Positions 48,601 to 62,820 are shown, numbered from the stretch's first letter. The stretch is 64,000 bases of DNA from Epinephelus fuscoguttatus (GCF_011397635.1 NC_064770.1:22810200-22874199), one strand, 5' to 3'. Notes: a model not told the origin generated them from the letters alone. Program-made: numbers and translations.

Positions 48601-50334
48601 CGAAGTTCACAGGAGTTGGATAAATGTTTGCCGTGCAACCAACAAACTATTGCATGTGAAACGTATATTCTGTGTTTAAATCCATATGTTTGTGTATGAT
48701 GTATAAACGCTGCAACACAAGAATCCCGATAGAACTTTGAAAACTTTTCCACATGAGGAGCAACAGTGGAAACCCGCGTCTCTGCAGCCACCACAGCGCT
48801 CCAACCCTAACCCAAACAGCAGGCCTTCATTCTGTTAAATAATCTCACTGATTGCACTCTGAGTCAGTGTAAACTTGCTGAACTGGGGAGACTGGCATGC
48901 CCTGCCTCTCACCCAGACGATCCCAACCGCTGCCTAACCACATGTGGAACAAGCTCCTGGGCTGCTAACAAGCCATATTTCACCCACGCGCCACATCAAC
49001 CAGACCACTTCTATCTTTGGTTTCACACTTTTAGAAAGAAGGTAATTAGTGCAGAATTTACAGTTGCAGCAGACGCAACTGAATGTCAACGATCTACGTG
49101 TAGCTTCGACAGCAAATTCCTCGAACTTTATTTTACAGCCCCGGTGAAGCTATGCGATGTAATATTGTTACATCTTTTAGGTGAAACCATTCAGAGAATT
49201 TTCCATCCAGGTTCACACACACACATAAAAGCGAACTCTCGGTGATGGATGTACCTACTCCTCCTCTCTGTTCCATCTCTACTCATCCCAACCCCTCTGG
49301 AAGTTACATGGTGGATGTTTTCCATTTTGGTCGGCGGCCAAATCTATTTTCCAGGTCTTCTACTTAGTGAGGTCGAGGACCCCGGGGATGTTTGACTCCA
49401 CTGGTTCTAATCACAGTCCAACCCCCATGACAGCTGCTGCATGTTAGGACCTCCCATTGACCCCTGACCCCGCACTATCCTAAATTCATTCTATTAAAAC
49501 ACCATAATGAGGGGTTTACTGGACCAATTGCAGGTTTTATTTAAACCTATTAGTAGACGCAGAGAGGTGGAGGGGAGGGTTTGCGCCGTGAAGAGGGAAG
49601 GAAGGGAGTTTTGAGGAGATTGAAGGGGGAGTGTTTGTGACTGAAGGAAACAATTAGTCCAAAACGTCTCAGGGTGTGTTTGGCCTTCAGCCACACTCGT
49701 TCTTAATGTCAGGAGTATAAAAAGAGCACAAGTGTTTCCAGATTACTTGCCGTGTTGATTGTATGTGTTTTCTCCCTGACACGTAACTGTTTTGCGAGGC
49801 AGCAGTATCGCTCGTGATAGTTCGGCGTGTTCATATTTGCTACAGATTATGAACAGAGAGGTTTTGGAAGCCGTTGTAGTAGCAGGTCAGGAAGGAGCAC
49901 GTTAAAGCGTTTCCTCAAGGCTTTCCTGTAAATCTTTGATCTGCAAACTGTCAGCAGGTATCTTAGTTGTGTAGGGACTCCCATGACGTGCGAGAACACT
50001 TTATGTGTACGTTTGTGAAGTGCATAATGGTTTTAGCTGTTAACACAGAGCTTCTGTTTTGAACGTCGCCTGAAGGAAAAGCTCAAGGTTGATTATCAGA
50101 GAACAGATCAGCAGTTTGAGCTGAGCTCTGTTTTTCTTTTTCTTTTTCTTTCTTTTTTTTTAAAGGGGATATCAAAACCAAACATGACAGTATGATACAA
50201 CAGGTCCAGCTAAAGCAGGACACGAATACTCTGCAGAGTGATGTGCTGTAAAAAGGGAAAGACGAGTGGTTGCTCTGTAGATACAAACGTAGATCAGAAT
50301 CTTGTGTTTGTGGAGAACGGGAAACAACGGGACT
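45660..50334. other. Intergenic domain 5' of sox8
   Basis: No gene was recognised. A 198-codon open frame on the minus strand (47269-46673) has no family features and is judged a chance frame. Confidence 0.5.
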
Positions 50335-50921
50335 GACAGGAAGGCAATCCAGGCACGTTTTTTTTTTTTTTTTTTCAAAATATAAAAACGAGGAGGGAAG
50401 TATTAAAAAAGCCTTTAATGTAGTGGCTAGATCATGACAGAGCCAACATGTTTCGACCACTGCAGGTCTTCGTCAGGGCTTTCAAAACATACAATCGCAG
50501 GAGCCAATCAGAGGCCATCACATGACCCTATAAGGATATATCTGTCATTATTCTCTACAAGCGTCGTCATTTTTCTTACAGCCTTAAGATAGGTGTGTAT
50601 GTATCTAAATCTTTTTGGGATGTCTGGGTGTATCTCACGTCACTTTGTGTTTTTATTAACATGCTATCGTTTTGTTAGTGTCTGTTTGTTTCACCTGTCA
50701 TGCCATTATATGGGTCATGTGATGGCCTCTGATTGGTTCCCGCGATTATATAGGTGGGGCCAGACCTGTATTGTAGGATTTTAAAGCCCTGACGAAGACC
50801 TGCAGTGGTGGAAACATGTTTGCGCTTTCAATTTATAATTTAGCCACTACAATAAAGGCTCTTTTAATAGCTCCTTCCTTGTTGTTTCTATATACTCAAA
50901 GTGCCTGGATGCCTTCCTGTC
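50335..50921. repeat. Long inverted repeat, Penelope-like terminal repeats head to head
   Basis: The left arm (about 50335-50532) and right arm (about 50707-50921) are inverted copies sharing GGTCATGTGATGGCCTCTGA, GCCCTGACGAAGACCTGCAG, GAAACATGTT, TAGCCACTACA and, at the outer ends, GTGCCTGGAT and CCTTCCTGTC. The right arm has about 25 extra bases. The spacer is about 175 bases. Boxes CTGACGA and GAAA, separated by a GACC/GGTC stem in the left arm, recall a hammerhead ribozyme core. From memory this sequence type flanks Penelope-like retroelements of fish and amphibians. No element ORF is present. Confidence 0.55.
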
Positions 50922-53457
50922 GATCCAGAGTGATGTACTAAATTCTAGAGTTTATCGGCACAAATAAGACACAATCCCAGCTGGCACAAGACCGACCTTC
51001 AACTTTGAAATATGGTTGAAATTATGTCAGTTGTTGTTTCAGCTTTAAAACAACATTGGAATAATATTTAATTGTGATGGTTGTAAAAAGGTTAACAAAA
51101 CCCTCATAAATCAGCATTGAAATTTCAGAAAGAAACCATTTTGAAACAGCGTTTAAAATTTATGAAGTAACAATAATACATTGCGAAATTAACGTTGATT
51201 CATCTTTCAAAGTCAAAACAGCCATGGTGTATGGCACTGATTCATCAGTGAGTAAACATTAAAATGCCAGCTGGGACAGGGCAAATAGCAAATGAGCGTG
51301 TAAACATACAAATATATGAGCATTAAATCTGGAAGCTTCCTTCTTTTCATGGCATTTTTTGTATGCGAAGTACCAAACTGATAGTGGCGATTTGCCTCAG
51401 ACTGAGGGGGACGATAGGAGAGTTTGTTTTTCTCTGATCTTTAAATTAAAGTGAGGGAATTTTATAATATTGTGCCGCCACACTAAGATGGCGCTGGCCA
51501 GAGGAGTCTGCATGAAGTAGATTGTTGATGAATCACCTTCATGCATAAATCCAACATCAATAATTTTGCATATGATCCATGATGATGAAGATACGGAAAA
51601 ATAGTAATGCTGTAGAGTCTTCGGTGTGCAGGGGAAATGTCCATCCCTGGTTATTTTCCCCTGACATGACAGCTTAAATGCTCCAATGTTCAGCAGGGAT
51701 GACACTTCCCATGGTGTATCTTGTCCCAGAGTTGTCCCAAGAGAAGCGTGGGTGTATATGTGTTCCTTTTTTTTTTCTTTACACTTTCTGATCTACAACC
51801 CCCTCTTTCTGTCTCTCTTCCCTCTCATCTTCTCAGCATATGTTCTGAATAAAACTTGCGGTGTGCTCAGTCTTCCACATTGTCTCCTTTTTTGATCCTT
51901 GATTCTCATAAATCATCTCCCTAATTTGCCTGTGAATTAGATGGTGCGCGACATGTAGACATTTAGGACGGGGCGGCGAGAGAACAGAGAGCCCACCCCT
52001 TGACTTTACGGGAAATGGGAGGCCGCTCCACAAAAGCAGGACTATTTAGAGGACTTGTCTGCCTGCGGGGACTTTGCCTCACAGTGCTAAGATAACTGTG
52101 GTGGATTGTTTTTATTTACAGATAATTAAAACAAGGATAAAAAGCTATTTGCACTGCTCATTTTTATGTCCCCCCTTTTTTTTATGAGCACAAGACTGAG
52201 AAAATGTGCACGTGCATACAAATGTTTACACAGAGACAGTGTGTGTAGCAAGTGAGCGCAGTGCACACAGAGCAGCACAGTATGAAACCTAAATCTCTTG
52301 TGTACAATTCATACATTGCAGGGTAATTTATAAGCTATGAAAATGATAATTGTTGAAGTGGATCAAATTCTCCAATTAGGCTCTCAGTGTGGCAGCCAAG
52401 ACTCTCGATGTTTATGAGCAGCAGTTAGTCTGTCTGTCTCCAGCCTGTCTGTAACCTCTAATAGAAACGCTACACTGAGAAACACATCAGCACACCTGCT
52501 GCTAACTGCATGAAGAGGCTCACTGTGTGGTGATCATCTGAATCCATGTCGTAATATATTATATGATGTTGTAAAATAATTGCTGTGGCTTGGTTGGTTA
52601 ATTTACTGCACACTTGAAAACTAGTTAGTGCTTCAGCATTTGATCAAAGGTGGTTTCCCTACAGGGTAGCTGTAAAAAATATCACTTCAAATTTTTTTAC
52701 ACTTTTGTACATATTGCATACGTAGATCCAAATTTACAGCTTCTCTGTCATACATTATATATTCATTATGCATTTATGGGTGGGAAGTTGAAGGAAGCTG
52801 CAGAATACATTAAACTCCCCGTCCTCCTCCATAGCATGCTGTCTTTTGTCAACGCGTATCCTTGTACCCCTATAAACACCCATCAGAGTCCATATTACTG
52901 AACAGAGAAAGCAGCATTGCAACATTATCCAGAGATTAACACCATGCACAGGCACGGTCAGCCACAGCACATAGCCTCAGATCTGCTGTCAAAAAGGCTC
53001 AAATGAAATCATGCAGCCTGACATGTCATCGTAATGTAGCTTAGCATTGCACTTTCTCAACTGGCCATTCTAATATTTTACACTTTAAGTAACTTACCCA
53101 AAACTGGCTGTGTCAAGAATGTAGCCAGAATGTGAATGTGACCAGTTTTTGAGCTGTGGATGTTTTTCTTGTTCTGTAATCTGTCACAACTGGATCTTTC
53201 ATTCTCCTCTTTAAAGGGATGCTTTGCTGATTCTCAACCTTTTAACCTGCTTTGTATCGTAACAAGGTGGCTAGTATGTGTAAATGAACTGTGGTAAATT
53301 TCCCTCCACCTTACATCCGCGCCTGGATCTCCATGCTCATCTCCCAGCTAATATTTGCGGGATGACACACTTTGCGTCATCCGGCAGATTTTCGCTGGCT
53401 CTAGAGCTGTTGCTCAAACTGCAGATTGTAATTCTGACCAGACTCAGATTAAACTGA
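50922..53457. other. Intergenic, nothing recognised
   Basis: No gene or complete repeat was seen between the long inverted repeat and the possible hAT-like element. Confidence 0.55.
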
Positions 53458-54118
53458 GGGTGCTTTCACACCTGCCCTGTTTGGTTCGGTTCAGTCGAGC
53501 TCAAGGTTGTTTGCCACCTAAGTGCGGTTCGTTTGGGCAGGTCTGAACACAGCAGTCGCACTCTGGTGTGCACCAAAACAACCGGACCGAGACCTTCTTG
53601 ATGAGGTGGTCTCGGCCCAGTTACAAACGAACAATGGTGCTGTTCTTTTGTGGTGAGAACACGTTGCATTTCACATTGTTTGGGTTCAACAAGCATGAGC
53701 ATGTTACAGTCCCGCAAGATTATTAATGTGCGCCTCCTCCTGTGCTGCCTCTCGGTTGCACATTTGGTGCATCCAGTGCATCAAAATATTGTATCTAGTT
53801 GGAGCTGCGCCTCGTTTTCAAACTGTATGGTTCGACTAAAATGATCAGTGCAAGCAATATAGTCCACGATGACCAATGTCCCTCCATTGTGACATTAGAA
53901 AGTGTTGCATTTATCTTGCACTCTTCCGTAATGTTGTGTTTACTTCCTGGAATTTTTACTGCATGGAAATTCTGACCAGTCAAGAGCAGCTTCCTCGTGC
54001 AAGGCATTTTATCTGGACCGCTTGTAAATGTAACCAACTCTAGGCAATTACACAACTTTGTAACCAAATTAGTGCCTGATTCAGACCAAAGCAAGGCAAC
54101 TCTAGGTCTGAACGCACC
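53458..54118. mobile_element. Possible hAT-like non-autonomous DNA transposon
   Basis: The left end is GGGTGCTTTCACACCTGCC. The right end, reverse-complemented, is GGTGCGTTCAGACCTAGAG, giving an imperfect terminal inverted repeat of about 15 bases. The interior has the TTTGGTTCGGTTCAGTCGAG start I associate with fish hAT-derived repeats. The right part could be a second, related element. No transposase is seen. Confidence 0.4.
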
Positions 54119-57100
54119 TGAAAAACTAGGCAGAAGTTGTAGGTTTGCTACCTGTTGAGCAAAAGAAAATGCCACAGCCCTTTTTCTTTTGTTTTCTCCG
54201 GTCACGTAGCAACAATTTCAAACGTATTTGCATCGTTTTACTTGAGGGATAGTATAGTTTTATGAGAAGACTAAGAGACACTACATGTGAAAGGTTTTTT
54301 TATGCACTGGTCAATTTTGAGAGTTTGGGCTATCTTGCTTCCGTAACATGTTCTTTCAGACTAGTGGGGGAAAAAATATCCAAAATACACATTAGGTGTG
54401 TATTTGTTTTCAGGTATTTGATCTGGAAGTTTATGCAAAAAGTGCATATTTAATTAGAGAATGCCTCATTTGCATATTAAAACAGAAAATTTCAGGAAAC
54501 TTCGTCTCAATGTATGTAATCAACTGTAGGAGTTCCATGGTGATATCCTTTTGTTAAAAGTTCTGCTGTATTCACCTGTAGTGTCTCCTCTTAAGTCATA
54601 ATCCATAACATGTTGTATGGTTTCCCTACCAACTGTCACACAGACATCACTTGCCCCAGGCAGGAAAATAAGGAAGCACTTTTTAACCGTTTCCACTGTT
54701 TGTAGGTAAAAGGGTATTTCCTGGTAGCCACTTCACTATTTCCAACTGTTTACATTTTTCCTGACTGTTGCAGACATGCAAAGCAACAAAGTCTGGTACT
54801 GTAGCTTTCAGGTGCTTCACACAAAGACAAACCAAAAACCCAACGCTCACAGCACCCGTGGGTAAACTAGCTCTTGACCGTGGATGAACATTGAAACTAC
54901 AAAGCAGGTTATTTGTGTTGAGTTTATTGGGTTGTTGTGGGGAGTTCTGGCCATGACTGCATGGTGGTGCACGGCTACAGGTCACATAGTGTGGGAGTCC
55001 GAGGTCACCAGGGTCACTTCCTGTTCCCTTTAAAGAGGTGCAGAGCTCTAGCTGCGGACAAAAGAGACCACGGAAGTACTTCTGTAGCACGAAGGATATA
55101 AAGAGTCTTTTCAGTGGACCACCGACTCTGACCTTTTCATTCACAGAGGAATTTAACTTTCCCTAAAAGTAGCTTGCTTTGGAAATGTAGCATTCTCCTC
55201 CACCTTCTGCTGTATATTCACACGAATCCTGCACAGTTTTATTGCCCAGATGTGCTGTTTGTGTTGTTACTGTTAAGTAACTGACACTTTAGTAGAGAAT
55301 CCAGTGTTGCGTAAACAGACTCAGATCAGTTTTTGGACGCTGGATCACCTTTGGTGAAGTTCAGAGTGTTCTGACTGGTGACTGTGTTCAGCTCTGAGGA
55401 CTATCAGTGCGTAGATGAAATTACATATCTGCTGAAGATGGTCAAATCAACAGCATTCGATTCCACTCAGCACACTCACCTTGGATTACCTCTCTGTGTC
55501 TGTGTGAGTGTGTCTCTGTGTCTGTGTCGCTCCCATCACTTCCACCGTCAAAGATTCTTCTAATTTCAATGTTTTTATTTTCACCAAATATTTCAATTCA
55601 ACTTTTTCTGCTTATTTTAGCCAAATTGAAGGAATATAAAGCAGCCCCACCCCCTGCTCCACCTACCTCTTGTGTCTACTAATGGCAGCCCCTGGGACAG
55701 CTTTAGCTACATGTAACATACACTATAAATCTGCTGAGCTATAGGGTCCCTCATTTAACAAGATGCTGCTTTATGGTGCTGTGCACAACTTTCTTTTATG
55801 GATTATGTGAAGAATATGTCATTTATTTGATTGATTCTTGCGTTTATACTTTAGAGCTCTGAGCTCCCCTGTTTGGTTTTGGGGGATTAATTCATCATCT
55901 CTAATTTGACAATGATATGACTCTCTACAGCCAGACTATGCATCGAACAGTAAAACAGCAGAATCCTCTTAATTGGAGAAATTGTTTATATACTGCGTTT
56001 ATATGTGTGTGTGCACATGCATGTTTGTGTTGGTGTCTGCAGCACAGACCATTTGAGTAGCCCATGAGTTGTCCACATGTGCGTTTGGATAAATTGGTAC
56101 CAAACTTAATCAGAACCAATGACCTCGGCCCCCCCACCCGACAGCCCGGTTTTTGCTTCATGGGTGCGTTTATGGCCTCAAACTCAGGTACATATATTTA
56201 TGATGGCAGTAAAGTGGGCCGCTGTAGTTAATCTCCTAATGACGTCTCCTTTCCTCTGCCACCAGTGAGTCTGGGTTCGGGCCACAGGGACCGAGCATTG
56301 GAGACAGGACGGGGGGAAACGGGGCCTTGTTTTGGGGATGCAAATTGAGGGGAGCAGGGCTTAAATTGAACTGGGTTTGCGGCCGAGAGGGTGGCATGAG
56401 ACCGGGCCTTGCTTTTTCTGTGTGGTGCAAAATGACATGTATGTGACATGGCATATCCCAGAGGTGTGGGATGCATTGCAAGTGAGAGTGGCAGGGGAAA
56501 TTTCCCTAATGGGAAACAAATGGGCCACACTTCTCAGCTCTTGTCACTTTCTATCTGTGAGGCTGCTTTTTTCTTTTTTAGGGCATTAATTTGCAAAGAT
56601 GCTTTGCATACACCTTTTTTAAACTGCTTATTTAAATGATACTGAGTTGTCAAAGCATGCTGGCGACTTTTGCATGCATGCATGTGCACAGGTGTGAGTG
56701 TATGATCATGTCATTTATGTGTGTCTCTAAGGGAATTTCGTATTTTTTCTTGGCAGCAAAGTATGACTCCATTATAAGGGTGCCTGCTACCGTATTTAAT
56801 TTTACTTAAAGATACAGTATGATGACACTGGTGTACACCAAGCAGAACAGTTACCGCCCTTTTCCTCTCTCTGTCTCCACTGTCCATCTTCCCTCCTCCT
56901 TCCTCTCTCCTCTCCTGGTTGCAGTTGTATTTGTGCGCCTTGGGAAGATTACAAAGAGGTGCTTTGTGAGGGGATGCAGCTGCTGAAATTCGACTAGATC
57001 CAGCTGAAGAGAGAAGGGAGCAGGTGGGTCAACAACGCCACCCTGCCGTTCCCAGAATATCAGGCTGCAGAGCTGTGCCTCCCTCCCTCCCCCACCCACA

Positions 57101-60100
57101 CACACACACACATGCACACACATCCTCAGAGCACCCCTACCCCACCCCAGCACACACACAAACAAACATTATACCATGTCAAAATACAAACACAGTAACA
57201 CCCACAAAACAGCAATACAGCAATATGCACATGTCAAAGGACTGCCTCAGTGGAAATACTGCCCACTCAAACAAGTGTGCATCACTGGAATCATTCATAC
57301 GGTGGGAGAATGTTGGCAGAAAGTTAGAAAAGCAACACAAATAATTACAACAACACACAAACATAGCCCTAAGTGCTGCCTCACTAAGGCCTTATGCCGA
57401 TACTAACGTGGCTTTTTTGTGATCGCATTAACAGCAGTTGTAACGAGGGCAGCAAAAGTGTTGCGGAAAGCAGAGGAAGATCCTGTCAGCTCTGTGAAGT
57501 TGAGATGTTAACAGGTCAGGGTGCTGCCAAAATGTTGGATTTCTGCATCGCAATGGGGACATTGGTAAGATGACCCTCATCCGGCTTTACGCAGCTCAAA
57601 CGGAGGTGGTAGGAGATGGAGAGAGAAAAACGAATGAAAGAGAGGAGAGGAAGTCCTGCAGGCGAGCGTTCTTGTTCTTGTTGGGGCGGCTCAGATGTCA
57701 CGCCATGCTCTCTGCGGGGGACATACGCCATAAAGTAACAAGGTGACATAAAATGCACAGATTTTTCTTCCAATCCGCAAAAACTGGAAGATGCTGTGCA
57801 AGTGTAGACACACTGAAGTAGTACTTAAGTTAAAAAATGAAAAATGATGTTCCCACTTTGCTTTATCGTCTCCATCTTCACCCATAATCATCTCCAGCTC
57901 CAGACAAGCTGCTTTTTTTCTTCTTTTTTTTTTGCACACATGCATTCTCTGTGGAAACACCGACCAAACTATGGATGAATTTTTGTATTAGCTTTGCATA
58001 TGTTTTCTCTCTGCCGTCATGTTTCATAAACAAGCTTTTTGATAATCATAAAAGCAATATGCTAATGGTATGCGAAGGAGTTGGACGGTACGGAAAGCTG
58101 TGGGCTTTGTGAACTATTCTTTTGGCGTCGTAAAATATGTATCTGTCCCTGAAGCCCCTCTGTATCCTTAATGAAAGTTTTGACGCACATCGCTCCCACC
58201 CCCACACCTCAGTGCGCCCATCCCCCCATCATGTGAGCAGTAAATCAGCCGCATTGATAATAAGTCCTTCTGTCCTGCCTTGAAAATGCTTGAATGTCAT
58301 TTCATACACACAGTGCCCCACAGGGCTGTACCCTGAAAGAGCCCACTGTCCCACACACTTAGTATTCCTGCCTTGAGATACTTGCAGACATCCCTATCAC
58401 CAGTTAAAAGTCCTGCAGGCAGCAGGCTGACCAGCAATCGCTGAGTCGTACAGTATGTGTTCTCTCTTTCTCTTTCACCGGGAACATTCACTCATGATTC
58501 CTCTGATATTTCTTTGTGTGTATGTGTATGTGTGTGCTGTTTTTCTCTCTCTGAAGGCAGTCAGCTTCAGAATTCATCTCTATCTTGCCTGTTGCCCTTT
58601 GATGGCATAGCATATGTTCGTTTTCCCTGTGCAGCTTTTCCATCAGGCTGATTCTTCTGTGTTTCAGTAAAAAAAAATGTACTTCCACTGGCAATATATC
58701 ATCCAGTTGTCATTTCTTCCATCATTTCTGAATGACTTCAATTCTTTTCATGGGTCACTAGTCTTCCACCATTCATGTGGCTGCAGCTTTGTTGAGACAC
58801 TGAGTTCAGTGACTTGATATCAGTTCCATCACAGCGCTGTCACTCGCACCCCGCGGGGCTTCTCTCAGACAGACTCGAAAGCTTCTCGCACCAGTTGGGA
58901 AAACACGGCTCCCACTCTTCATGCGGTGCTCCAGGTTATTGTTCATTTTCTTATCAGTCACCCTGGTTCATCTGATACAGTAGAAACAACACATTCTGGG
59001 CTCCTCACTTGCTCACATTACAGTTTGTGTGGAAGTGTGAGAGAGATCATCATTAGAAGGTGGAACTCAGAAAAATGCAGACTTCCAGCCATCTGGAGCT
59101 CCATCTCTCCACATGTTTTGGAGTGTGGGAAGCTGTAAGAAAGTGTCAATGGTCTAAAATCACTAAATATTTCATCAACTCTGTGCTCGTCCGTGGGTGT
59201 GTTATTGTTTGAGTGGTTTTCCTTTTTTTTTTTTTTTTCCTGTGGCCACTTACTCCTCCATCACTGTCATTCACATTAATTTACATCAATTCATTTGTCA
59301 TGTTAAATTTGTCTAAGCCCCACAATCTGCGTCCAACCCACGATTCTGAAGTTCGACAAAATGAAGCCATATGCTGCTGATATGGCACTGATCACATGTT
59401 TTCCGCTCAGCGCTATGTCATCTCAAGCAACTCTGGGCGACTGCAGAAGATGCGCCCACATCTCACCTCTCCTCTGTATCTTCGACTGTGCGAGTAATGG
59501 CCTCCACATTGCCTAGCGAAGCGTCATGCCTGATTGCCGCCATTCTCACATCTGCTTCCTGGAACAGCGGCGGGGAAGTCTCCAAAGAGCTCCCAGCGGA
59601 GTGTGGGGCATGTGTGCTCACATATGAGGCGAGAGTTTGAGACGGGGGCTTGCCGGCGTGGTTTATTTTCAAAGGGTAGTGCTGAGGATGTGTTGAGAGG
59701 TTGAGGAGTTGAGAGAGCTCTCTGCGCTCTGGTTTGGGTTTCACCTCCCTGGGACACAGCTGGGGGGTTGGGGTTAGGAGCTCAGGGAGGGGGTCCGCAA
59801 GGATTTTGTGTTTAGACAACAGCACAAACAAGGCAGAATATTATTTTCTGTGTGTGTGCATGCATGTGTGAGAGAGACAGAAAGTGTACAACCTTTTACA
59901 TAATGTTATGTTCCTATCATATTTACAGGAAATGGTTACTTAATTCTTGTTCATCTTTTTTGTCACCTTGTGTACTTAAGTGTCGTGTGAGGGGGGGAAA
60001 AAAACATGCAAACAACCAAACTGAACTCCAGCAGAACAGGGAAGTAAACCATGTAAGCCAGTGCCAGCTAACTGTCATATCTGCACCATTCATTTCCCTA

Positions 60101-60569
60101 TTTCTCAGCAGTAACATGTGTAACGATAGGCATCGCTCCAAGTGGGACACTTTGCATCTAAAAAGGCCTGGGCCTTATGAAAAATGTGCAGAGCTGAACC
60201 GAACTTATTTGGTTATTCAAAGCTGCCACTCTCTCTTTTCTAAGCCCGCATCACCATACACATGCAGCATGTTTTCCAGCTGCGGCAGCAGACTCTGAAG
60301 TTTTGAATGCAAAATAAGATGCAAAAGTGAAAATTTGCATTTAGAGGACAGTTTCAACTGAGGTCAGCAGAGGCACCAAAGCTCACCGGGACACTCTTTA
60401 ACGCAGGGCGTTTGGCTATTTAAAGTGCTTGTGTCCAACTAACTGTTCTGAGCAATTTTGAGCAAGTGAAGCATGTCCTCACTGAGGCAGGCTGTGAGTG
60501 GAAGAGGAACACGGCTGTAAAACTGGCCTGTCAACTCAGCCAAATATTCCCTCTGTAGATATGTCCAGT
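54119..60569. other. Intergenic, nothing recognised
   Basis: No gene was recognised. CA-rich sequence lies at 57095-57125 and poly(T) at 59223-59239. Open frames up to about 150 codons are unsupported. Confidence 0.5.
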
Positions 60570-61481
60570 TTAAAAAGTCCAGTGTGTTAGATTTAGGAGG
60601 ATGTTGGCAGAAATGGAATAAAATGTGCAACTATGTTTTCTTTAGTGTATAATCATCTATAGCCTTTTATATCGACATAGGGAGCGGGTCATTTATGGAG
60701 ATCAACTTCTGCACTGCCTTGTCTCTACAGTAGCCCAGAATGGACAAACCAAACACTGGGTCTAGATAGGAGTATTTGAGATTTCATGATTCGCAGCCCC
60801 TCCGCAATTTGAGCGCCAGAAACACTTTTTTGTGTGTGTGTGAAACTGCTTTATGTGGTGTTTTTTTATCATTTTATATCACCAGGTCTGTTTGTTTTGA
60901 AGAGGAAGAGGCCTCTGCGGATAATTCAGCTCCTGGTAAAAAACCTCCTAATCATCCAGATCTGGAGTTACCAGAGAGAAAAAGGGTGAGCAGCAGCCTG
61001 TCTCTGACATGCCAAACAGCATAAGAGAAACACTGATTTATAATGTGAAATTTAGTGTTTTTAATGGTTTAAATCACTGGACTTTAATTGTTTTGAAGAT
61101 GCGGAGACCTCTGCAGATAATTCGGCTCCAATCCTTTCTGGATGTCTGGATCAGAAATAAGGTAAGCACACATTAATTTATCAGAGAAAATAGGTGAGCA
61201 CTCATTAGCAGGTGCTGGGCTTGCAGCCAAACAGCATATGAGAAATGCTTATTTGTAACACGAAACTGCTTTATTCTGTCTTTGTAGTGGTTTTAATCAC
61301 CCGGTCAGTTTGTTGTGGAGAGAAAGAGACCTCTGCAGATAATTCGGCTCCTAGTAAAAACCTCCTGAACAATGAACACTGAAGGAATTCCAACCGGGAG
61401 AAGTTTCAGCTGGTTGCAATCTGCAATCCTCAGCACTAGATGCCGCTAAATCCACTAAAATCTTACACACTGTTCCTTTAA
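60570..61481. mobile_element. TTAA-flanked non-autonomous element with an internal triplicated module
   Basis: The left end is TTAAAAAGTCCAGTGTGTTA. The right end, reverse-complemented, is TTAAAGGAACAGTGTGTAAG, an imperfect terminal inverted repeat running on to GATTTA. TTAA is present at 60570-60573 and 61478-61481. Inside, a module marked by GACCTCTGCAGATAATTCGG (or a near variant) occurs at about 60909, 61103 and 61327, each preceded by a T-rich segment with a TTTnATCAC word. No transposase is seen. Confidence 0.5.
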
Positions 61482-62032
61482 AAATCCTTGTGAGCATTAT
61501 TACTTTTGGAAATTGAGCAATGATGAAGCAGAGCAAGTTGTTGACTTTAATGACTAATAAAAGATGCACTTTATTGGTTGGTGTTCATGTAGAAAATGAA
61601 CATTAAGTAGCCTGATGACTTGCACGAAACTGTCAGGAACCTATAATATGAAGGAGCTTGTCTTCACAACTAAATCTCCTCCTCTCTATTTATAATGCTG
61701 TCCATCTCAAAGTGTATCGCATGCTCACTGAACACCAGAGTGGGATGGCATCTCTGTTTTCTGTTTTGTACTTTCTTAATCCCTTCTGGTTACAATCACT
61801 ATTATTGATTTTTCCTCACTTTAATTTCGTAACCATAAAACTCCTATTTTACACCCACCTCTCCGGTAAGCAGTGACACACTATACTGTACATGTAGAAT
61901 GCAAATAGGAAAGCAGACAGACGGCATGTCTGGATTTTTTTTTTTCCCTTCTATTTTTTTTATAACGATTCTTATGGCTTCTCTGCATTTGCTGCATTGT
62001 GTTGCCTGCCAAGCACTGAGGCTGCCACAACA

Positions 62033-62053
62033 CTGCTGCTGCTGCTGCTGCTG
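62033..62053 (+). repeat. CTG trinucleotide repeat
   Basis: Seven CTG units followed by GTGGTG. No coding gene covers it. Confidence 0.85.
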
Positions 62054-62613
62054 GTGGTGTTTTTTCGATCAGACCGGTGTGGACCTGGGAAGCAGAGCTG
62101 TGCCACAGTGGAATTCAGGTGCCAAGAATATAATTTTCCTTAAGTGCTTACAACTGTAAAAACCAAAGTTGATTCCCTGAGACTGAAAGTAATTACAGGC
62201 CATTTAAATTGGAGAAAAAGGCAAAGCAGCAGGCTATTTAGTTTTCGCAGAACTCAAGAAACATAATGTGGTCTGTCTAATATCTGTTTTATTTGAATGT
62301 TTTAACGTTCAACTCAGTAATTTATATTGGCTGTGTGTGATTCCTCTGGAGGAAATGCCACTGGCTGTGGTTAACCCAAAGATTATAAACTGCGGAAGAT
62401 ATACTGGGCTTTCATATCAATACTAATATAGGAAGGCATCATCTGGAATGAAACAGACAGTAATATCTACTCTAAATCATCTACATATTGCCTAATTATC
62501 CTTCCACCTAAAGTACTGGCTACATGTGACTGACTGTCTGTGCTGCTGGTTTGTCCTCACAGAGAGATGAACTTGGCAGTGGGATGCACTGAGTGTATCT
62601 GTTGTGGTGGAGC

Positions 62614-62820
62614 AGGGGGGGGGTGGGGGGGGGGGGGAGGGCTTCACCCGGCTTGTAAGAGCGTGACGGTGCACCTGTCAGAGAGGAAGGCCTGGCTAAT
62701 CACTGTAAGCTGGCCGCAGAGTGAACATGTGTGCTGGGGAGACCCTCAGGCCAGGAGGGGAGGAGGGGAGGAGGGGAGGGCACGCCTGACCCAAATTGTT
62801 TCAACAAAAAAAAAAAAAAA
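62614..62820 (+). repeat. G-rich tract, AGGGG repeat and poly(A)
   Basis: G runs at 62614-62640, interrupted once by T and once by A, then repeated AGGGGAGG units at about 62755-62780 and a poly(A) run at 62806-62820. The G runs could form a G-quadruplex. Length errors in sequencing are likely here. Confidence 0.75.
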
